Of a stretch of DNA of 16,808 nt, positions 12,143 through 16,808 are shown in pieces. The stretch's first letter is position 1. Each line of letters starts with the position of its first letter. The notes under the pieces were generated by a model. It did not search any database, was not told the origin of the DNA, and saw only the letters and a program-made list of their open reading frames with translations. Made by a program: the position numbers and the translations under genes. This DNA comes from JBKHJZ01 sp046537875 (lineage in GTDB: Bacteria; Actinomycetota; Acidimicrobiia; Acidimicrobiales; VFJN01), in contig JBKHJZ010000060.1 of assembly GCA_046537875.1 (NCBI GenBank), forward strand, positions 1 to 16,808. Reading direction: 5' to 3'.

Positions 12143-14532
12143 CCGGCTGGGAGCTGAACTACACCGGGTACGACCCCGCCAGCGAGCCCCTGCGCGAGGC
12201 GCTGTGCACGCTGGGGAACGGGTTCTTCGGCACGCGGGGCGCAGCGCCGGAGTCCCGGGCCGACGACGTGCACTACCCGGGCACGTACATCGCCGGGATC
12301 TACAACCGGCTCACGACCCACCTCGAGGGCCAGGACATCGAGAACGAGTCGCTGGTGAACGTGCCCAACTGGCTGCCGCTGACGTTCCGCGTCGAGGACG
12401 GGCCCTGGTTCTCGATCGACGACGTGGAGGTTCTCGACTACGTGCTGTCGCTCGAGATCCGCCGGGGGGTGCTGGTGCGGCGCGTCCGGTTCCGCGACGG
12501 CGACGGGCGCGAGACCGCGCTGAGCCAGCGACGGATCGTGCACATGGCCTGCCCGCACCAGGCGGCGCTCGAGACGACGATCCGGGCGGAGAACTGGTCC
12601 GGGGATGTGACCGTGCGGTCGGCCATCGACGGCTCGGTGCGCAACACCGGGGTGGCGCGCTACCGCCGCTTGGCCGACCGGCACCTCGATGTCGTGAGCC
12701 TCGACGCCCCGGAGGAGGACACCGTGCTCCTGCGGGCGCGCACGGTTCAGTCGGGCATCGACGTGGTCGAGGCGGCCCGCACGCGGCTGTGGATCGACGA
12801 CGAGGAGGCGCAGGTGGAGCGCCGGACGTCGCTCGAGGCACCCACCGCGGCCCAGGAGCTGTCGGTCCGGCTCGAGGAGGGCTCGACCTGCCGGATCGAG
12901 AAGGTCGTGGCCCTGTTCACGTCGCGCGATCTCGCGATCTCCGAGCCCGGCTCCGCGGCCGTGGTCGAGGTGGGGCACGCTGCGACGTTCGCCCAGATGC
13001 TGGAGCGCCACGTGCTGGAGTGGGACGACCTGTGGCGACGGTTCGAGGTCTTCGTCGAGGGCGTCGAGCGCTCACCGGAGGTGCTCAACCTTCACCTGTT
13101 CCACCTCTTGCAGGTCGCGTCGCCCAACACGACCGACCTCGACGTGGGCATCCCCGCTCGTGGCCTGCACGGCGAGGCCTACCGGGGGCACATCTTCTGG
13201 GACGAGCTCTTCATCTTCCCGCTCCTCAACTACCGCCTCCCCGAGATCGCCCGCAGCCTGCTCCGCTACCGCGAGCGGCGCCTGCCCGCTGCCCGCTTGG
13301 CGGCTGCGGAGGCCGGTTTGCGGGGTGCGATGTTCCCGTGGCAGTCGGGCTCGAGCGGGCGTGAGGAGAGCCAGGTGGTCCACCTCAACCCGCGCTCGGG
13401 ACGGTGGATCCCCGACGACAGCCACCGCCAGCGCCACATCGGCTCGGCGATCGCCTACAACGTGTGGCAGTTCTTCCAGGTGACGCAGGACGTCGACTTC
13501 CTGGTGCATTCGGGGGTCGAGCTCTTCATCGAGATCGCCCGGTTCTGGGCGAGCATGGCCGCCTACGATCCGATCGACGACCGCTACGACATCTGCGGTG
13601 TGGTGGGCCCCGACGAGTTCCACGACCACGATCCCAACTGGGAGGGCCCGGGGCTCCGGAACAACGCCTACACCAACGTCATGGCGGCCTGGGTGCTGAT
13701 GCATGCACCGCTCGTGCTCGAGCCGGTCGCCGGCATGCAGCGCGAGGGCCTCGTCGACCGGCTCGGGATCGTGCGCGAGGAGCTCGAGCTGTGGGACGAC
13801 ATCAGCCACAAGATCCGCGTGCCGTTCCATGACGGCGGCATCATCAGCCAGTTCCAGGGCTACGAGGCGCTCGAGGAGCTCGACTGGATCGGCTACTGCG
13901 AGCGCTACGGCGACATCCAGCGCCTCGACCGGATCCTCGAAGCCGAGGACGACTCGGTCAACCGGTACAAGGCGTCGAAGCAGGCGGACGTGCTGATGCT
14001 GTTCTACCTGCTCTCGGTCGAGGAGCTCGGCAGCCTCTTCGACCGCCTCGGCTACCGGTTCGACGACGAGATGCTGCGGCGGAACATCGACTACTACCTG
14101 CAGCGCACGTCGCACGGCTCGACCCTGTCGCAGGTCGTGCACTCCTGGGTGCTCGCCCGTTCCGACCGCCGGAAGTCACTCGATCTGTTCCGGCGGTCGC
14201 TCGAGAGCGACATCTCCGACATCCAGGGAGGCACGACCCCGGAAGGCATCCACCTCGGCGCCATGGCCGGCACCGTCGATCTGGCCGGGCGCGGCTACGG
14301 GGGCATGGAGGTGCGCGACGGCGTCCTCCACTTCAAGCCGAGCGTGCCGGAGGGCATCGACCGGATCGAGTTCAGGATCTACTACCGGCACCGCTGGATC
14401 ACGGTGTCGCTCGAGGACGGCCACCTGCGCCTGATGTCGGAGCAGACCGCCCGGCCGCCGGTCACCGTGGCGTTCCACGAGGAGGTCGCTGAGCTGGGTT
14501 CGGGCGGAACCGTCACGTTCAAGCGGCGATAG
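12139..14532 (+). CDS. GH65 family glycoside phosphorylase (maltose/trehalose/kojibiose phosphorylase type)
   Basis: A 797-residue protein. The N-terminal beta-sandwich (about 1-270) includes LGNGFFGTRGA, and an (alpha/alpha)6 catalytic barrel and small C-terminal beta domain follow. GHIFWDELF (350-358) is the substrate-site motif. GPDEF gives catalytic acid Glu493, followed by NNAYTNVMAAW. KQADVLML starts at Lys614. HGSTLS (659-664) corresponds to the phosphate-binding loop of GH65 phosphorylases, arguing for phosphorolysis over hydrolysis. The product would be beta-glucose-1-phosphate, feeding the coupled phosphomutase. Whether the substrate is trehalose, maltose, kojibiose or another alpha-glucoside cannot be read. 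Length and motifs resemble mycobacterial Rv3401. No signal peptide, so cytosolic. ATGA overlap with the HAD gene fixes the start. Confidence 0.9.
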   Translation: MTGWELNYTGYDPASEPLREALCTLGNGFFGTRGAAPESRADDVHYPGTYIAGIYNRLTTHLEGQDIENESLVNVPNWLPLTFRVEDGPWFSIDDVEVLDYVLSLEIRRGVLVRRVRFRDGDGRETALSQRRIVHMACPHQAALETTIRAENWSGDVTVRSAIDGSVRNTGVARYRRLADRHLDVVSLDAPEEDTVLLRARTVQSGIDVVEAARTRLWIDDEEAQVERRTSLEAPTAAQELSVRLEEGSTCRIEKVVALFTSRDLAISEPGSAAVVEVGHAATFAQMLERHVLEWDDLWRRFEVFVEGVERSPEVLNLHLFHLLQVASPNTTDLDVGIPARGLHGEAYRGHIFWDELFIFPLLNYRLPEIARSLLRYRERRLPAARLAAAEAGLRGAMFPWQSGSSGREESQVVHLNPRSGRWIPDDSHRQRHIGSAIAYNVWQFFQVTQDVDFLVHSGVELFIEIARFWASMAAYDPIDDRYDICGVVGPDEFHDHDPNWEGPGLRNNAYTNVMAAWVLMHAPLVLEPVAGMQREGLVDRLGIVREELELWDDISHKIRVPFHDGGIISQFQGYEALEELDWIGYCERYGDIQRLDRILEAEDDSVNRYKASKQADVLMLFYLLSVEELGSLFDRLGYRFDDEMLRRNIDYYLQRTSHGSTLSQVVHSWVLARSDRRKSLDLFRRSLESDISDIQGGTTPEGIHLGAMAGTVDLAGRGYGGMEVRDGVLHFKPSVPEGIDRIEFRIYYRHRWITVSLEDGHLRLMSEQTARPPVTVAFHEEVAELGSGGTVTFKRR

Positions 14533-14549
14533 GGGTCACCCCGTCGCCG
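14524..14549. terminator. Hairpin spanning both stop codons of converging genes
   Basis: CGGCGA (14524-14529) pairs with TCGCCG (14544-14549), and GGGG (14532-14535) with CCCC (14539-14542) around loop TCA, with a small TA/G mismatch between them. The GH65 stop (14530-14532) and thioredoxin stop (14536-14538) both lie inside. Its symmetry fits a bidirectional terminator, although no T-run follows. Confidence 0.45.
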
Positions 14550-14904
14550 AGCGCTCGGCCACCGCGCGGTGGACCTCGTCCATGTCGAGGTCCCGGACCT
14601 GGCGGATCAGGTCGTCGAGGACGGGAGCCGGCAGCGCCCCGGGCTGGGAGAAGACCAGCACGCCCTCGCGGAACACCATGAGGGTGGGGATGGACATGAT
14701 CCCCGCCGTCCCGGCCAGCTCCCGCTCGGCCTCGACGTCGACCTTGGCGAAGGTGATGTCGTCGTTCTTCTCGGCCGCGGCCTCGAACACCGGGGCGAAC
14801 ATGTGGCACGGACCGCACCACGACGCCCACCAGTCGACGAGCACGATGTCGTTGCCGGTGATGGTCTCCTCGAAGCTGTCTCGAGTCAGGTGAACGGGGT
14901 TCAT
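14536..14904 (-). CDS. trxA: Thioredoxin
   Basis: A 122-residue thioredoxin. WASWCGPC gives the redox pair Cys30 and Cys33, and Asp24 precedes it. The cis-proline is in MSIPTLMVF. It reduces cytosolic protein disulfides and, by family knowledge, persulfides, accepting electrons from thioredoxin reductase, which is not in this window. The C terminus carries an extra acidic helix (RDLDMDEVHRAVAERS). The start ATG at 14904 is preceded by AGGAGAGG 8 bases away; an ATG 21 bases upstream would overlap this site. The gene has its own promoter region containing a CsoR/CstR-like inverted repeat, separate from the OsmC gene behind a hairpin. It converges on GH65 with only 3 bases between the stops. The symbol reflects the family, not proven orthology. 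Confidence 0.93.
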   Translation of the reverse strand: MNPVHLTRDSFEETITGNDIVLVDWWASWCGPCHMFAPVFEAAAEKNDDITFAKVDVEAERELAGTAGIMSIPTLMVFREGVLVFSQPGALPAPVLDDLIRQVRDLDMDEVHRAVAERSATG

Positions 14905-14948
14905 GAACACGCCTCTCCTCGTCATCGCGGTCCCCGATGTCAACAGAT

Positions 14949-14964
14949 ATACCCCAAGGGGTAT
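14949..14964. promoter_or_regulatory. CsoR/CstR-like operator upstream of thioredoxin
   Basis: ATACCCC-AA-GGGGTAT is a perfect 7+7 inverted repeat 44 bases before the thioredoxin ATG. CsoR-family repressors (copper CsoR, persulfide CstR, nickel RcnR) recognise A/T-flanked C-tract/G-tract dyads of this form. It abuts TATATC on the minus strand, a possible -10, so a bound repressor would block the promoter. No regulator gene of this family is in the window. The 2-base centre is shorter than in sites I recall. Confidence 0.6.
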
Positions 14965-14998
14965 TCCATCGGGTCGGGCGCGGTGCGCCGGACGCGCT

Positions 14999-15029
14999 GT
15001 GGGGGCCGGCCCGGTGGACCGGCCCCCAC
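14999..15029 (-). terminator. Strong hairpin after the OsmC gene
   Basis: GTGGGGGCCGG (14999-15009) and CCGGCCCCCAC (15019-15029) form a perfect 11-base stem with a 9-base loop, 33 bases beyond the OsmC stop on the minus strand. There is no T-run, as is usual for high-GC actinobacteria. It separates the OsmC transcript from the thioredoxin promoter. Confidence 0.6.
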
Positions 15030-15062
15030 GTGCGGTTCGGGGGATGACGCGCACAGCGCCGG

Positions 15063-15635
15063 TCAGCCGGTGCTGACCTCGATCGACACGGGCACCGCGT
15101 TGGTGATCACGTCGTAGACGGCGGACCGCGAGCGGGACTGCTCGACCAGCCCGCGCAGGACCTCGTCGGGCGCGTCCCCCTTCACGGTGAAGTGCACCGA
15201 GATGTTCTGGTAGCCGTTGCGCACCCCCTTCTGGGTGCCGAGGATGCCGTTCAGGTCGATGTCGCCCTTGAGCGTCGACCGCACCTCGGTGAGCTTCACG
15301 CCCCTGGCCGCCGCACTGTTCACGAGGCCCGCGGTGATGCAGGCGGCCAGGCCGTGCAGCAGGAACTCGACCGGCGTGGGACCGTTGTCCTTGCCCACCA
15401 GCACGGCCGGGTGGTCGGCATCGAACGTGAACGTGCGCTCGTGTGCCCGCTCCTCGCCCACGCCGAAGAAGTCGCCGATGGTGCTTCGGCTGTGGGTGCC
15501 GCTGACCCACTCGTTGCGGGCCCGGAACTGGAACTTGGCCGCCTCGGGCGCCTGCTTCACCGCGTCGAGCGTGGCGAAGAGGGTGGCGGTGTCGACGCCG
15601 TTGCGCACCGCCTCGCTGGTCTGGGTGTTGCTCAT
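15063..15635 (-). CDS. OsmC/Ohr-family protein with a single cysteine
   Basis: A 190-residue OsmC-fold protein. The central helix carries the conserved active Cys99 in GPTPVEFLLHGLAACITAGL (85-104). Classical Ohr/OsmC peroxidases use a second Cys near the next helix. Here that region reads EQSRSRSAVYD and this protein has no other Cys at all, so the two-Cys thiol peroxidase cycle cannot run as usual. It may use an external thiol or have another role, such as binding acyl or persulfide groups (inference). The N-terminal extension of about 35 residues is typical of the longer OsmC subgroup (FxxxNEWVSGTHSRSTI). The ATG at 15635 is preceded by AAGGAGA. It lies 40 bases after the flavin monooxygenase stop, so the two are probably co-transcribed. 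Confidence 0.9.
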   Translation of the reverse strand: MSNTQTSEAVRNGVDTATLFATLDAVKQAPEAAKFQFRARNEWVSGTHSRSTIGDFFGVGEERAHERTFTFDADHPAVLVGKDNGPTPVEFLLHGLAACITAGLVNSAAARGVKLTEVRSTLKGDIDLNGILGTQKGVRNGYQNISVHFTVKGDAPDEVLRGLVEQSRSRSAVYDVITNAVPVSIEVSTG

Positions 15636-15675
15636 GTCGATGTCTCCTTCTGGTTGGGGTTGATGGCGGAGAACG

Positions 15676-16808
15676 TCAGGCGACCGCTAGAAGGCGCTCG
15701 CCGGGGACCGGCCGGGCGGCCAGCGCGGTCGCCTCGGCATCGATGGCCGGGCTCAGCCGTTTCTGGAGCGCCACGAACTCGGACAGCGGCGGGAAGGCGG
15801 CCAGCGCACAGGTGATCTCGAAGATCTCCCGCAGCGCCTCGTTCCGCGCCCGCTCGTAGCCGGCGAGCGCAGTGGTCTCGTCCTGGTCGCCCCGCAGCGT
15901 GGCGTCGAGCGCCACGGCCAGCAGCTCGGCATCCCGGAACGCATCGCTGATGCCGTGGCCCGTGATCGCGTCGCGGTGGTAGCCGGCGTCGCCCACGAGC
16001 GCCCAGCCCGGACCGAACGCCCGGCGCACCTGGTTGGGCAGCCGCAGGGCGCCGCGCACCGGTGAGGTCCGGTGCCCGGTGCGCACGCGGGCCGCCAGCT
16101 GGGGAGCGGCCCGCTCCAGCATCTCGTCGAAGGCGGCGGCGGGCGAGTCGTGGCGGCGGCGGATCGCCTCGGCGTCGTCCGAGGGGCTGCACACCCAGAT
16201 GCACGCCTCGCCGTCGTTGGTGGGGAAGACCCCTGCGAACGCCCGGTCGCCGACGTGGTACTCGAAGCCGTCCCACGGGACGCCCGCGTAGTAGGCGTAG
16301 TGGGTGGCTCCCTCCGAGCGCCGGGCCTCGTCGACGGGCGCACCGACGGAGCGGGCGATCCTCGACTTCAGCCCGTCTGCCCCGACGACGAACGTGGCGT
16401 CGAGCTCGAGGGCGTTGCCGTCGCGATCGCGGGCCGACACGCCGGCCACCCGGCCGGCCGGGTCGTGGCGCACGCCAGTGACCGTGACGCCGAAGCGCAC
16501 GTCGGCGCCGGCGTCGGCGGCGGCGTCGGCGAGCACCGTGTCGAGCGCGTAGCGCCGGGGTGCCACCAGGTGGTCGACGCCCGCGCTCTCCTTGATCCGT
16601 CGGGTGACGGTCTCACCGGCGATGTGGAACGAGACCGTGCGGATGGGGGGTGCCCCGGTGGCCAGGACGTCGCCCAGGAGGCCCCAGCGGTTGAGCTGGA
16701 CGACACCGCTGCGGGAGAGCGCGTGGGTCGACAGCGTGTCGCTCGGGAAGACCGCCCGGTCGAGGACCACCACGTCGTGGCCCATGCGGGCCAGCAGCAG
16801 CGCGGTGG
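15676..16808 (-). CDS. FAD-dependent monooxygenase/oxidoreductase, 5' end outside the window
   Basis: The 3' 377 codons of a class A flavoprotein. The frame stays open to the window edge, where TALLLARMGHDVVVLDR matches the helix and second strand just after a GxGxxG FAD site. The ATG at 16785 is therefore internal, and the dinucleotide-binding glycines lie upstream. DTLSTHALSRSGVVQLNRWG follows. FVVGADGLKSRIARSVG is the DG motif, and LVGDAGYHRDAITGHGISDA is the second FAD/ribityl (GD) motif. The family covers aromatic hydroxylases, geranylgeranyl-reductase-like and antibiotic-tailoring enzymes; the substrate is unknown. It is likely the first visible gene of an operon with osmC. Confidence 0.88.
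   Translation of the reverse strand, partial: TALLLARMGHDVVVLDRAVFPSDTLSTHALSRSGVVQLNRWGLLGDVLATGAPPIRTVSFHIAGETVTRRIKESAGVDHLVAPRRYALDTVLADAAADAGADVRFGVTVTGVRHDPAGRVAGVSARDRDGNALELDATFVVGADGLKSRIARSVGAPVDEARRSEGATHYAYYAGVPWDGFEYHVGDRAFAGVFPTNDGEACIWVCSPSDDAEAIRRRHDSPAAAFDEMLERAAPQLAARVRTGHRTSPVRGALRLPNQVRRAFGPGWALVGDAGYHRDAITGHGISDAFRDAELLAVALDATLRGDQDETTALAGYERARNEALREIFEITCALAAFPPLSEFVALQKRLSPAIDAEATALAARPVPGERLLAVA

Noticed and set aside
1..16808. Mobile element, phage or CRISPR content
   Set aside because: No transposase, integrase, terminal repeats, tRNA-adjacent attachment site or spaced repeats were seen. The genes have uniform GC-rich codon use.

Overview
The DNA is very GC-rich (third codon positions are almost all G or C). 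It carries GTG starts, 4-base stop/start overlaps, a LuxR regulator with a repeat-rich sensor region, thiolase/DUF35 and acyl-CoA catabolic genes, and a HAD + GH65 gene pair like mycobacterial Rv3400-Rv3401. This suggests an actinobacterial chromosome, plausibly class Acidimicrobiia or a relative. That placement is by family resemblance only. There are no rRNAs, tRNAs, CRISPR arrays, insertion sequences or phage genes, and no gene-free stretch longer than 300 bases.

Left part (1-3784). On the minus strand are the 5' end of an unidentified gene, a limonene-epoxide-hydrolase-fold enzyme with its catalytic residues in place, and a four-helix membrane protein. A flavin disulfide oxidoreductase is transcribed divergently from the membrane protein. 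It keeps its CX4C disulfide but has Phe where the family's catalytic His should be. It converges on a SAM-dependent methyltransferase.

Middle (3853-6590, minus strand). A perfect dyad sits between the methyltransferase and a LuxR/TPR regulator. Next come a CBS-pair protein and an ATP-binding-type universal stress protein. The stress protein is divergent from the catabolic operon, with only 28 bases between the two ATGs and a small dyad at the midpoint.

Catabolic operon (6619-11265, plus strand). The order is SDR, thiolase-superfamily protein, DUF35 zinc-ribbon/OB partner, acyl-CoA dehydrogenase, SDR, mostly joined by GTGA overlaps. It looks like one beta-oxidation or side-chain-shortening module acting on a CoA ester. 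The thiolase lacks the nucleophilic Cys and is paired with DUF35, the arrangement known from Ltp2-ChsH2 steroid side-chain aldolases.

Disaccharide module (11295-14532, plus strand). A possible 33-codon leader ORF, a beta-phosphoglucomutase-type HAD enzyme and a GH65 phosphorylase-like enzyme follow with GTGA and ATGA overlaps. The expected chemistry is phosphorolysis of an alpha-glucoside to beta-glucose-1-phosphate, then isomerisation to glucose-6-phosphate.

Right part (14536-16808, minus strand). A flavin monooxygenase (5' end outside the window) and a one-cysteine OsmC protein probably form an operon ending at a strong hairpin. Then comes a thioredoxin preceded by the perfect inverted repeat ATACCCC-AA-GGGGTAT, which resembles CsoR/CstR-family operators. 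The thioredoxin and GH65 genes converge, with both stop codons inside one hairpin.

The most interesting points are the CsoR/CstR-like operator at trx, the Cys-less thiolase-DUF35 operon, the leader ORF inside an inverted repeat, the centred dyad between usp and the SDR, and several enzymes missing one canonical active-site residue.
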